Source: Nepenthes gracilis
Lineage: Eukaryota; Streptophyta; Magnoliopsida; Caryophyllales; Nepenthaceae
DNA length: 64,000 bases
Assembly: GCA_033239525.1 (NCBI GenBank)
Contig: BSYO01000004.1
Span: 930,001 to 994,000 of the forward strand
Direction: 5' to 3'
In this document: one piece after another, positions 23,182 to 34,195 of the stretch
Numbering within the stretch: position 1 is the first letter of the stretch
Layout: each line of letters opens with the position of its first letter
Notes under the pieces: model-generated
What the model was told of the DNA's origin: nothing
Seen by the model: the letters and a program-made list of their open reading frames with translations, nothing else
Databases searched by the model: none
Made by a program: the position numbers and the translations under genes

Positions 23182-24979
23182 ACGGCTCTTGGAGTAAAAG
23201 ATATTGCTTCTTTGCTAATTTTGGCAAACCTCGAGGCTATTTGAGCATGGTACAAGATTCTAAACTCGATGGCTATAGTGGTTCTTGATATCCACGAGAG
23301 GACTTGCAGCCCACCTGATGGCTTTGCCATCGTATACGTAGTCCACCTCAAGGGTGGGCTTCAGTATCTCATGGCTCTGGAGTTGTACCATATCATGATG
23401 GACCTCAAGGTTTCTGTGGCAAGGCTATAGCCAAATGCAGTCAGGTACCTTGTTTCTCTTTGTATTTTTGCTTGCTACCATGGGAAGGCCTTTGATACAA
23501 TGGCAGTGAAAGTGATGCTAAGGTTTTCGCATAGTCAGGATGGATTATTGTCACTCCATGTCTCGAGTTTCTGGAAATTAGTGGTAGAAACCTAATTCTA
23601 CCAAGAGGTGAAAAGATAATTTTTTCTTTCTTGGATTTTACAAGAATCGGTCCCTCTCCAATGAATGGAGGACCGTGTTGTCCAAACTGTACAAGGACGC
23701 CACACCTGAGGAGAGGGCTGCAGTGAAGGACTTTATGGACCTGCCGTTGTCCAACCTTGGCTCCTTTAATGAAAATAAGAGTAATAGATGGTGAGGTCCT
23801 GAGTACTTGGAGCAAGCCAAGTGGGAGCCTCACCTTGAGGACTCTGATACCCTTCTTACCCCTCTGGAAAAGAAGAAGATGAAGAAGAGACGAAAAGCTT
23901 TAAGGATCGAGGAGCCGTCTGAGTGGACAAAGAAAAGTCGTCGGACTGAGACTTTGAAGCATTTGACAGTGATCATTGAATACCCCTCCTCATCCGATGA
24001 TGACAACTCGACCCTTATTGAGCAGTTGATAAGGAAGAAGGTGTCAGTCCAAGGAACTGAAGGCGTCAGACCGTCAGTTGTTATTGAGCATGTGGAGGAG
24101 CCTTCTGAGGCCGTAGGCCTATCCACAGAGCCACTTATTGCCCCTCATCCTCTTTATGAGCCCATGCCAGATATTCCTTTCATTTTCATTGGAAATGCCT
24201 TAGATTGGATTGACAATCCATCTGAAGATATTATCAAGGAACAGACAGAGGGAGGGATTGAGGTGACTTGGGCCAAGGAAGCAGTGATGAAGACTTCGAC
24301 GACGATAGCTGAGACTACTGAGGCCGAGGAAAGGAGGGCCATTGAGGGGCCCATTGCTGAACTCCTTTGCCTAACAATCCAAGTTTATAGTCCAATTGAG
24401 CTTCCGCCCAAGGCCCACGAGGATGTCCTGGTCGAGGACATCGTTGAGATTTTACGTGCTGCTGAAGCGTAGACTTGGGTTGAGGATCATTTTGAAGCGG
24501 CTGATCTCCCAGTCCTCGACTTAGGTGAAGTTTCCCCTGCGACCGAGGCCAGGGTTGAGGTTTCTGTGGTGTAGGAGGCAGGTGCAACAGAGCCGGCCGA
24601 ATCTGAAGCTCTTAGAGGAGACAGTCCAGCAGAGAGCTCCTTTTTTTTCAAGTTTCATCTCTATTTTACCTTAGGCTTCTTTGCTTTCTGGATGTCACTT
24701 TAATAACTAACCCATACTTTACAGCTTTGTGAATTGATTGACCAAACTCAATAAAAGGATGAGGACCTCAAATCTGTGTTGGAGCGGAAGTACTTGGATG
24801 GCATCGCACTATATCGCCGCGTAATAAAGATGTTGGTTCCCCAATTTCCTCTTTCACCGTTCCATCCGAGGAATGCCAGCGCTGACAGAAAGGCAAATTT
24901 GATTGTCTGCTCGGAAGAGGATGAGATCCTAGACCTTTTGCGCCTGGATCCTCCATGTCTTAGTGTTTCGTTGTATTAG
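23182..24979 (+). pseudogene. Antisense ORF of Tat element 1 (Transposase_28-like)
   Basis: Lies on the strand opposite to gag/pol, between integrase and the 3' LTR. It is homologous along its length to the antisense ORF of Tat element 2 (62890-60800). Matching pairs include VVHLKGGLQYLMAL / KIHLKGGLRYPMAL, VRYLVSLCIFACYH / VKYLISLCIFALYH, PLYEPMPDIPFIF / PLYEPMPDIASIF and RKYLDGIALYRRV / GKYWDGINLYRRV. The best open stretch is 23807-24472. The start codon seems lost (ACG at 23182 where the other copy has ATG). Frameshifts and stops break the N-terminal half. An intron-like stretch lies at about 24652-24724. The family resembles the plant 'putative gypsy type transposon' domain proteins; the function is unknown. 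Confidence 0.75.
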
Positions 24980-25235
24980 TGTTCTTATCTTCTTTTGGTT
25001 TTACATAACATGTACGTATAAATGAAAGTTATTCTTTTCTGGCGTAATTTATCTTCTTTACTTATGTTTATGGTTCTTTTTTAGATTTAGGCTCTTAGAA
25101 AGTTTTATCTTTCATGAACGTAGTGTCTGAACTTTTTGACCATCGTTGATTGAAGATACTATCTCTAGGGCCTTTGCATACTTGCCATTTTTTAAACCTT
25201 ATAAATTTTTAGGTTCAGCCTCTTGTGGGCTACTT

Positions 25236-25440
25236 GGCATCGTTGCTAAGTTTTGAATCCGACCTCATTGATCCGCTCGGATTTTGTTGAGTTTTTGAGT
25301 ACGACCTTTTAATGGACCGCTCGGACCTTGTCGAGTTTTTTAGTACGACCTCTTAATGGGCCATTTGAATTTTGCCGAGTTTTTTAGTACGATCTCTTAA
25401 TGGCCCACTCGAACCTTGCTGAGTTTTTGGCAAGTAAAAA
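25236..25440 (-). repeat. About 42-bp tandem repeat next to the antisense ORF (element 1)
   Basis: Four units of about 42-44 bases with the pattern GAGTTTTTTAGTACGACC followed by TCTTAATGG and CCGCTCGGACCTTG. The reverse complement matches the 40-bp array at 60287-60530 in the second Tat element, so the array is a family feature. Confidence 0.8.
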
Positions 25441-25639
25441 TGGTCCTTTTACTTGACTTAGGGGTAGTCTAGGTCTTGAAAATTTATGAAATGATATGCA
25501 AACACTTAATTGAATATAAGGCAGATTAAGTAAGAAATGTTATTTTATTAATAAAATATGATACAAGCATGCCAAATGATACAATTGACTATACTTTTGC
25601 ATTGTATATTTTTACTGGTAGTAGTTTTTAAAGTGAGCG

Positions 25640-26600
25640 GCATTTCATGTCCGAGGGACAAGCCTTCCCTCTTGGGTGCGTTTGTACACCCCGTTTTGGA
25701 GGATGGTTGAGACCAATAACGGTCCCTCCCAATTTGAGAAGAGCTTGTTCCGACCAGTATTTTTGCTGGTGTCCTCAATGCTTCTTAGCACTGAGTCTTC
25801 TACTTCGAATTGGCGCGCTTTCATTCTTTTATTGTAATACCGACGATCCTCTGCTGTACGCCGCCGTGCGCAGTCTTGCTAGTCTCGGGCCTCCTCAAGT
25901 AGGTCGAGACTTTCTCGGAGTCTTTGTATATTATTTTGTAAATTGAAGCTTTTCACTCAAAGGCTAGGTAGCCCGACTTCTACTGAGATGTCTGCCTTGA
26001 CCCCATAACACAGGCTGAATGGAGTCTGGTGCGTAGGCTCCCTCGGAGTTGTCCTGTACAACCATAGTACTGATGGCACCTCGTCAACCCATGAGTCCCC
26101 AGCATACTCTAACTTTGTCTTCAGTCCGTACAGTATAATGCGGTTGGTGACGTCCACTTACCCATTGCATTGTGGGTACGCATCTGACGTACGCATTAAC
26201 CTTATCCTTAGGTTGGTGTAATACTTAGTGAACATTTTTTCAGTGAATTGGGTTCTATTGTCGGTCACAATGATATTCTGAGATCTTGAACCTACACATG
26301 ATATTCTATCTGATGAAGTCTATTGCGTTCCGCTCGGTTATGTGAGCTAATGGAGTGGTCTTAACCCATTTCGTGAAATAGTTAATTTTGACGATCAAGA
26401 ACTTCCTTTGCCCAGGCGCCGTTGGCAGTGGCCAAAGTATGTCCATCCCCCATTGCATGAAAGGCCAAGGTAATTGTAATGCTCGGAGTTCTGTGTGCAG
26501 CTGGTTGGTAAGGTTATCGTAGATTTGGCAGTTCTTACACTTTTGTACGAAGTCTATGGTGTCGTACTTCATAGTTGGCCAATAGTATCTTTACCTCATC
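25640..26600 (-). pseudogene. Tat element 1 integrase relic
   Basis: Minus-strand frames show the zinc-binding end (FVQKCKNCQIY at about 26540), the core (WPFMQWGMDILWPLP, KFLIVKINYFTKWV), the late core (TPFSLCYGVKADISVE at about 26000) and a C-terminal GPY-like region (ALLKLGGTVIGL near 25730). Stops and frame changes separate the pieces. Confidence 0.85.
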
Positions 26601-26699
26601 GGCTTGAAGACGAGATTCTTGCCTCCAATGTAGGATCCACAAATTCCAAGGTGCACTTCTTCGAGAGCGTAATTAGCTTCTTATGCAGTGAGGCACCGT

Positions 26700-27560
26700 A
26701 GATAGGGGCAGAGAATCATCATCGATACAACCGCTCGTCCATGATAGTATTCCATCCTACCTTTTTTTTCTCCTTCTAGACTTCCTCTACATTTTCAGGT
26801 AATATCCCATCGGACAAGTACCTCAGATAAGGGGTCATCCAATTATCGAAGTTGGATATCTGTATCACTTCTGGGTCGAAATCTTTTACATTGTGTTTGT
26901 TGAGGTCCTCGCGCATTCCTCGGACACATTACTTTAGGTCTCCTGAGGCTACTGCTTTTGCGAGTTGGTATACTTTTCTATTCTCCTCTAGTGAGATGTG
27001 GACCATTTTTACCTTCTCAAGAGTTGAGACTAGTCCACGAACTTTTGAGAGGTATTTGCACAGTTTTGGGCTATTTACTTTCAAAGTTTCCTTAAACCTG
27101 TCTGACAACTAATTCAGAGTCACTGTAGACAATCAGGTCCTTGGCCGAGCACTCCTTTGTTTTTCGTAGCCCTACAAGTAAGGCTTCCTACTCCATGACG
27201 TTGTTGGTCGTTGGGAACCTGTGGACCATCGAGTACTTTATCTTTGATCCCTCAAGCGTTCTCAGCATAACGCCAAATCCACAACCATCATTCATGGAAG
27301 AGTCGTCCACTTGCAGAGTTCAAACAATTGGGTTGTGTGATTCTTTAGCATCACAAATGTTCGAGGCCTCCATAGTTGGTCTCGTAGTCTCGAGGATAAA
27401 GTCTGCCAAGGCTTGGCCTTTTAAGGCCGGCCTTGGGGGAAACTTTATGTTGAACTCTCCCAACTCAATGGCCCACTTAACCAATTGTCCCGACATTTTT
27501 GGCTTCTATAGAATTGCTCTCAAGGGTTGGTTGATTTGGACGTTCACTTTGTGTGCTTAA
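26700..27560 (-). pseudogene. Tat element 1 RNase H relic
   Basis: Minus-strand frames carry RNase H-like features: a VDDSSMNDGCGFGVML strand (DGS/DSS motif) at about 27300, then ATNN-like TTNNVME, and YSDSELVV. The order and spacing fit the plant gypsy RNase H. Broken by stops. Confidence 0.7.
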
Positions 27561-27691
27561 AAATATAGTTTTAGTTTTCGGGTGGAATACACGAGCACTA
27601 GAGCTATTTTTTTTTTGCATGAGAGTATCTTGTCTCAGTATTAGTTATGATTTTGCTGATGTAGCACACAAGCTGTTGCCTCATACTACTG

Positions 27692-28860
27692 CTAGTGAAT
27701 CAAAATTGAGCTTAAGGCTATGTTAGATACTACGAGGTATAAATATAACTCCTTGCCTTGGGAAGAAGTCAAGAAAAAGGGTTTTGAGAGATACCCCTTG
27801 AGTAATCGGAAGGCTTCTTCGCAGTTAATTGTCCATTGAAAACCGTTAGTGTTCACCCCTGTTAGGACCTTAAAAAACGGTAAGTATTTCTTGGCCGACT
27901 TGGCCAAGAAGCGAGACGGTGCTGCTAGCCTCCCAGTAAGCTTTTGGATCTCCTTCACGGTCCGAGGAGATTTCATATCAAGGACAACCTTGATCTTTTT
28001 TGGATTTATTTCGATCCCTCAGCGTGAATCAATGTAACCTAAAAACTTTCTTGATATCACTCCAAATGTACACTTGGCTGTATTGTACTTCATCTGGTGT
28101 GTTCTTAGGACATTGAAGGTCTCATCCAAATCTTGGATGTGGTGGTCGGTTAGTCTGCTTTTGATGAGCATGTCATCCATACAGACCTCTACATTTCTTC
28201 TGATTTGGCCCTCGAACATTTTATTCACGTGCTTCTGATAAGTCACTCCAGCATTCGTGAGGTCAAAAAACATAACTTTGTAACAGTATGTCCATTGGTC
28301 CATCATGAATGATGTATACTCCTCGCCGTCACGGCTCATTCTTATTTAACTGTAGCCCAGGTACGCGTCCATGAATTTTGGGAGTTCATATCTGGACGTC
28401 GAGTCTACAAGTGAATCAATCTTCGAAAGCAGGAAGCTGTCCTTTGGATATACTTTATTGACGTCTGTAAAGTCAATGCACATCTTTCACTTCCCGTTAT
28501 TCTTCTTGACCATCGTGATATTGGACAGCCAATTTGGCTAATACACTTTCCGTATGAATCCGGCGTCCAAAAATTTCTTTACCTCTTATCAGATAGCCAT
28601 TAACTTTTCCACAGAATACTTTCTCCTCTTCTACCAACGGGCTTATGATTGTGATCTAGGCTCAATTTATGGACCATTACTCCAATCATTATGCCGGGCA
28701 TATCGCTCAATGTCCAGGCAATGACATCTAAGTTATTTCATAATAAGCTAATAAGTTTGTCTCGGAAAGATTGAGGTAGTGAACTTTCTATTTGGACGGA
28801 TTTCTCAGGATCTCTAGGATCTAATGGAACTCAATCGATTGCTTCTCCAAACTTGACTTG
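27692..28860 (-). pseudogene. Tat element 1 reverse transcriptase relic
   Basis: Two longer open pieces, 28339-28019 and 27976-27692, cover the palm and connection. The catalytic box reads VCMDDMLIKS where active plant gypsy enzymes have YVDD or YMDD, so Y has become C. The upstream fingers region (about 28850-28400) is readable only in broken frames. The lower piece contains SPRTVKEIQKLTGRLAA and EEAFRLLKGYLS, typical of gypsy elements. Non-functional. Confidence 0.88.
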
Positions 28861-28999
28861 TTGTAATGTCTTTTTGTCGTGGAAGTCCAAGTCTTCAATC
28901 GGATGAGGAAGAGGCGTTTGCGTGACTTGGGACAGATAGCATGTTCATCCGACAGCTTGATTCCTAATGACCTCTCCAATTCCGTATGATGTAGGAAAT

Positions 29000-29370
29000 T
29001 TTATCTTCAAATGTCGGATTAAGATTACGGCTTCGAAGACAACCAGGCAAGGACGTCCAATGATAGCATTGTAGACCTATGGGAGGTTTACTACCAAGAA
29101 GGAAAGAGTCTTAAATATTGTCATCGGATATGTTCCTAATGTGACTTCAAGTTGGATGACTCCCTATACAGGTATTGGCTCATTTTCCAACGTGTAGAGG
29201 GGTCTTTCGGTAGTCGTCAGTTGACTTATCTTGAGTCCTTATTTAAAGAAGGTATCAAGGTAAAGCAAATCACGAGAACTTTTATTATCAATAAGCAATT
29301 ATTTCATCTGATAGTCTAAAACTCCATTAGAAACGAGCGCTGTTACAACTAGAGGTTAGAATAGGGATGT
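29000..29370 (-). pseudogene. Tat element 1 aspartic protease relic
   Basis: Minus-strand frames include LLIDNKSSRDLLYLDTF (a degenerate active-site loop, with DNGSS changed to DNKSS) and VYNAIIGRPCL, the conserved C-terminal protease segment. Broken by stops. Confidence 0.7.
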
Positions 29371-29599
29371 TACATGGGTTATATTTTTGTTACTAAAACT
29401 AATGACCTCATCCCTAGACTTTACCCTTGGCTTCTTCTACTTTGCCGCTAGATCCTCCCGAGTGTCACTTCTGATCAGGCGAGTTGATACCATGTTGACG
29501 ACTCCCGCGGCCACTCGGTTCCTTGGGTGGTCAGCCTCACCATTTCCTACTGTTCTAGAAGCTTGTTCGGGATCTTTACAAAAAACGGTTGAGGTGACA

Positions 29600-30957
29600 T
29601 CTTTTGATCTGCTATTCTATTTTTTTCTGCAATGTCCTACAATCCTCGGTATCGTGGCCTTCGCAACGATGGTAGTGGTAGTACTTGGATTGATCACCAC
29701 CTTCGGATTCTTTTGCGCTTTGGCCTACTTCAAGAATTTTTCATCCCAAATTTGTATCAAGATGTTAGTACATAAATTGTTTAATGGAGTCAGGTTCAAG
29801 GGCATGTACTCCCTACGAACGGTTTGCTCGGACTTCTGCTACTTCCTGGGCTCCCGAGAGCTTTGTCGGTCTTCATTCTTCCTTTTTTCTTCCACCGTCC
29901 TCAGGGAAAGGCTTCCCCCCTGACTGGCCTCTTCGTGTCATTCGCTTCTTCAACCGCAATGTAAACTCTCGCTATGGTCTCGGCCTTCCTGGAAGTCTGA
30001 GAACCCTTGTGCACGAGGTGCTTGAAGAAGCTACCTCCCTCCAACGTGGACAAAAATGCGGTGAGCTTGGCCCCATCGACCAGCTTGGGAATCTACCTAG
30101 CCTCTGTAATGAAGTGAGATAAAAAAATCTTCAGGCTCTTCTTGGCCCCTTACTTTATATGAGTAAGGTGCCATGATTGCTTCTCGATCTTCCAACTGGA
30201 AGCAAACTGGGAGAGGGAAGTCTTTGCCAACTCATTAAAAGAGCGAATGGAATCCGCAGGCAACCCGTAAAACTAGATCTTTGCATCACCCTTGAGTGTC
30301 AAGGGGAAACATTAGTACATTATCATCTCATCCAAGCCATGGAGGCTCAGATGCTCACGGAAGTGATCCAAGTGGTCCATTTGAACGGCGCTTCCATTGT
30401 ATACGTCGAGATTTGACATTTTGAACTTTGGAGAAAGTTGCCTTGTCCTGATCTCTATCGTAAATGGAATCTGTACAAGTTAGCAGCTCCTCCCTCGTTC
30501 TTGCCAAAAACTCGGCGCTAGACTTTCTCTAACTTCTCCTCCACTTGAGGCGGAGCCATCATCTTCTTCTTGTTGAGATAGTTCCTCAATTCTTAAGGGT
30601 CTTGAACAACTTGCGGCTCTGGTAGGCTCATGTCCCTTGGGGGATCTCGTCACGAGGGGACACCTCTTGAATAGGGTGCTCCCGTAAAGATCTAGGATTT
30701 TGCCTCTTTGGGCTTTCCTCTTGAACTTGAGGATCCAAGCGACCTTGAAGGCGTGACAGGGTTTTACTGCTCGAGGCAACTTGTGTCTCGGGGTCATCAT
30801 ACTGACTAGCTTGCTTTGAGGGGTGTTTCTTCCTTTTACCCTTCCTCTGGGACTTAGCGGTTTGAGAGTTCTTGGATGGTACTCCCTTTGGTTGCTTGTC
30901 CATTTTTGTGTAAAGGGTTTGAACGACCTTGAAAATGTTGTCCATCCTCAAGGCCAA
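29600..30957 (-). pseudogene. Tat element 1 gag relic
   Basis: Begins with a basic, coiled region at 30957-30628 (YTKMDKQPKGV, SQRKGKRKKHPSKQASQ) that matches the gag start of the second Tat element near 58885-59010. Further on the same strand, MDHLDHFREHLSLHGLDE, CFPLTLKGDAK and ELAKTSLSQFASSW fit the plant retrotransposon gag domain. A degenerate zinc-knuckle part (YHRCEGHDTEDCRTL) lies near 29660. Several stops. Confidence 0.82.
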
Positions 30958-31126
30958 TGCTTGGATGTATGGATCAAGATGTTCCTTTATCCTAACGTCT
31001 GCATCATGATCATTGCCACATGAAATAGCTTCTCTAGTTGGGACACTGGTCTATACTCTAGTGTTCAATATTTTTTAACTTTCAGTCTCTTAGAAAATTT
31101 GTTAACCTGACTTTTAGTCAATTTTC

Positions 31127-31140
31127 ACAGATGGCGCTAA
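31127..31140 (-). other. Primer-binding site of Tat element 1
   Basis: The minus strand reads TTAGCGCCATCTGTG directly after the LTR end CAACA. The second Tat element has TTGGCGCCATCTGTGGG at the same place (58688). I do not assign the tRNA. Confidence 0.8.
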
Positions 31141-32153
31141 TGTTGCGTCTTCAGATCCTGGTCTCTATACGAATGAGGACCTGAATGCAGAGCAATACAA
31201 ATGTAGATTTTAAGTAGAGGGAAGAAAGAGAGATAATGACACGTGACGTTTTTACGTGAAATGCTCTCTTAAAAATGAGCGAGTAAAATCACAGGACTTT
31301 GAGTTTGAGAACGATTTTACTATTCAAGTATTTGAGTACAAATGTTGAAGAATAAAGTGTATGGTGACTCCCAATGATCACTTTTACAAATACAAGTGTT
31401 TTCTCAGTTGATAGCATGAGTTACTTGCTTTTTCTCTCTTTGTGGGCGTAAATTCAAGTGAAGTAAAATTCGATCCTTTGTTAGGTACATAATGAAGGAT
31501 TATATAGTAGTTGAGCCCTCCTGCGTGGAGCAGCCACATGAAGGTGGTGTGTACAGTGGATCTTACCACAAACTCTATAAATATATTTTGCTGTGTCAGA
31601 AAGATTGCGTGCATACAGGCTAATTTTGTGAAATGTCACTTATGTAGAGATCACGCCTACTCTGCAGGCCATTATTCCCTGTGCAGATTGCGTGTTGCAG
31701 AGATCGTGTGTGCCATTGTGAATGTCATGATTCTGAGCTAGCGTTTTTGGTCATCCTAAGCTTCATTTTTTGTGCTCGTGCCATTGAAGATTTCTCGAAT
31801 CCAAGTCCTTGACCGAAAGTTTTGTCTCTCATCGAGTCGGCGGGCTTTTAGCACCAAATGTTATCGTCTTCACTGAGGCCCTTGGTCTTTGTCACGTCTG
31901 TGGATGTTTGGTGACAAATGTCCTCGAGAGCTTTATTGAAAACTTTAGTCTTTTACAGTATCCTTAAGCCTCTCAAGTTAGTCAGTCTCTCAAACCAACT
32001 CAGCTTTTTGGGCTTCTTAGGCTGTGGGCCTAAATCCTCGAATCTCTAAAGCCCATTTGGCCTCTTGGGCTAGGGTGGCTTCTTGGGCCTTCTATGGATT
32101 CAAACCCATTTCACGAGTTTCTTGATTAGGTGTTGGGTATTCACTATCCATCA
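31141..32153 (-). repeat. 5' LTR of Tat element 1
   Basis: Partner of 21581-22599. On the minus strand it begins TGATGGATAGTGAATACCC and ends GACGCAACA. It contains many GGCCCA/AGGCCCAAGAAGCC words, a feature shared with the LTR of the Tat element at 57611. Confidence 0.92.
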
Positions 32154-32158
32154 CTATA

Positions 32159-33945
32159 AAAAAATATTAAACGCTAATCTAAATATTATCATTATTAAAT
32201 AATTTAAATGTTGATTAAAAGATTATATTTTAAATTTTTTATATTTATGAATTGTATTTTAAATATATAAGTATAATGCCTATTAATTTATTAATTCTTA
32301 TATAAATGATAATTCAAATATAAATATTTAAAATACTAATAAATTTTATTATAAAAATTTGTTATTTGTGATATGGACATATTTATATTTTATAAGTTTA
32401 TAAAATAATATCTCTACAATTACATGTTCTTAAAATATTATTGTATAAAAAATTTTAGAAAATTATAAAAAAAATATTACAGTCAATGAAAGATTTGAAA
32501 AATATGTTTTCGATATTTTTTAATTTTAGTTCAAAATCATAAATTAGAATTTTTAAAAATTTTTAAATAGAAAATAGATAGATTTAAAAATATTTTTAAA
32601 TTCTTTTATTTTTACATTTTTTAAAATAGTCACAGATTTTATATATTTTAAATAACTAATTAAATAAAAAAATATATTTTTAAATATATTTTTATTTTAT
32701 TTTATTCTATATTAATAATTATTTTGTTTTAATAATTAAACATAAGAATGTTTTTAACTTATTGATAAAGAATCGACTACATAATTTAATTAATTGTAAC
32801 AAATCAATTATTAGAAATATTGATAAGATAGAAAACCTCACATAATCATAATAAGAGCTTCATATTTATGAAACTGAGAAAAAATTATATACATTAGGCA
32901 TTTTTAAACTCATAATATAAAAATATCATATACTATACTATGATTTTAATATGTTTTATAAGTACACTAGATGGTATCTGACAGGTACGATTAGAAATGA
33001 GCTAATCCAAAATACAAGTGAATAAGAGGTTCAAACACCAACAGTTCAATAGAAGACATCTCAAAGCTCTTTAGGCAAACGATGCACTAACGTATGAACC
33101 AAGTGATATAATATAAACAACTAAATATTAAAGGATTATATTGAGTTATTTAATGATCAGATATAGATGACTGTTAAATCGATATAATAGTTAATAATCA
33201 GGCAATTTTGTTATTAAATTAAGGCGGATGTTACACATGCATATAACACCTATCACCATTGATTCAAATTGGCATCATAGTCACGCATTGATTTCAGACA
33301 ATTACTAACAAATAGCAACTTTTAATATAAATAAATCATCTTTCTCAGAGAAAAGACGAACAGAAAAGAATGAGGTTAGACAACGAGAAAAAGAAAAATG
33401 GCATTTCACTAAACGAGTGCACAAATATAAAAGCCATTTTATTAGACGAATACACAAAAATGAGTATTACCATTCATACAAATATTCATTTCTATCATTT
33501 TTAAATTCTCGCATCGATTTTCTTTCATTTTTTATAACCAAATAGAAAGATTATTGAATTGAATATCAAAGAATATATATGTGAGCAAGTACCGTATCAT
33601 TCTCACATATTATTTATTTTATTATGATCAATAAGATTTAAATTCGGAGTAATGAAGATCAGACCCGTTATTATTCGAACGTATATGTGTGACAAGGTGA
33701 TTCCCTAATTCATATATTAATCAGAATTCTTAAAACGATTAGTATCATAACACCTCATTGGATGACTTAGGAGGTAATATAATTTTTTAAATAAATAATA
33801 AAAAAATTTTAGTTTTTAGCTTTTCTAAAAAATAATTTTAGGTATTTTCTGAAAATATTAAAAATAAAAAACTTATTAAAAAAAAAATTTAACAACTTAT
33901 AAGGAAATTCTATAAAGTTATATTTTAAAATAACATAATATATTC
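32159..33945. other. AT-rich intergenic DNA upstream of gamma-COP
   Basis: About 1.8 kb of very AT-rich DNA, with no open frame or recognised repeat. It is the part of the original Rab7/gamma-COP intergenic region on the gamma-COP side and carries that gene's distal promoter. Confidence 0.5.
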
Positions 33946-33949
33946 ATGC

Positions 33950-33958
33950 TATATAAAT
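33950..33958 (+). promoter_or_regulatory. TATA box of the gamma-COP gene
   Basis: TATATAAAT in GCTATATAAATTTTCG, about 240 bases upstream of the ATG at 34196. The leader between them is GA/CT-rich (AGAGAGAGAGCGCGAAGGCG) and has no upstream intron sign. Confidence 0.65.
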
Positions 33959-34195
33959 TTTCGTCTTTCCACAGCCTGTGACATATGCAGCGCCTCCCTT
34001 CGTTCATCCCACCTTCGATCTGCAAGAGAGAAGAGTGAGTGCAGATTTCAGAGAGGGGGGAAGACCTAAGCTTGTTTATTGGTGATCGTACAGAGCTCAC
34101 AAGCGCTCTGACAGAGAAGAGGAGAGAGAGCGCGAAGGCGGTAGAGAGTAGCTCAGTGTTGTTCTGTCTGAATCCGACAGATCCAAAAATCCCTA

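Larger units (their letters stand above)
21576..32158 (-). mobile_element. Full-length, decayed Tat-type Ty3/gypsy retrotransposon (element 1)
   Basis: LTRs lie at 21581-22599 (3', 1019 bp) and 31141-32153 (5', 1013 bp). On the minus strand they start TGATGG and end CAACA. The flanking 5-mers are TTATA and CTATA, a one-mismatch target duplication. The PBS follows the 5' LTR at once, and a purine-rich tract (GGCATTGGGGGCTAG) precedes the 3' LTR. The domain order gag, protease, RT, RNase H, integrase on the minus strand is that of Ty3/gypsy. A long region with an antisense ORF lies between integrase and the 3' LTR, typical of the Tat lineage. All frames are broken by stops. The element fills the Rab7/gamma-COP intergenic space. 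Confidence 0.93.

Noticed and set aside
27141..27560. 139-codon plus-strand ORF
   Set aside because: Reverse-strand shadow of the Tat RNase H region; no family match on this strand.
29387..30122. Two overlapping plus-strand ORFs (178 and 112 codons)
   Set aside because: They lie opposite the Tat gag relic, which explains the sequence better.
32159..33945. Scaffold-attachment or promoter motifs in the AT-rich region
   Set aside because: Base composition alone makes such motifs frequent; nothing specific could be supported.
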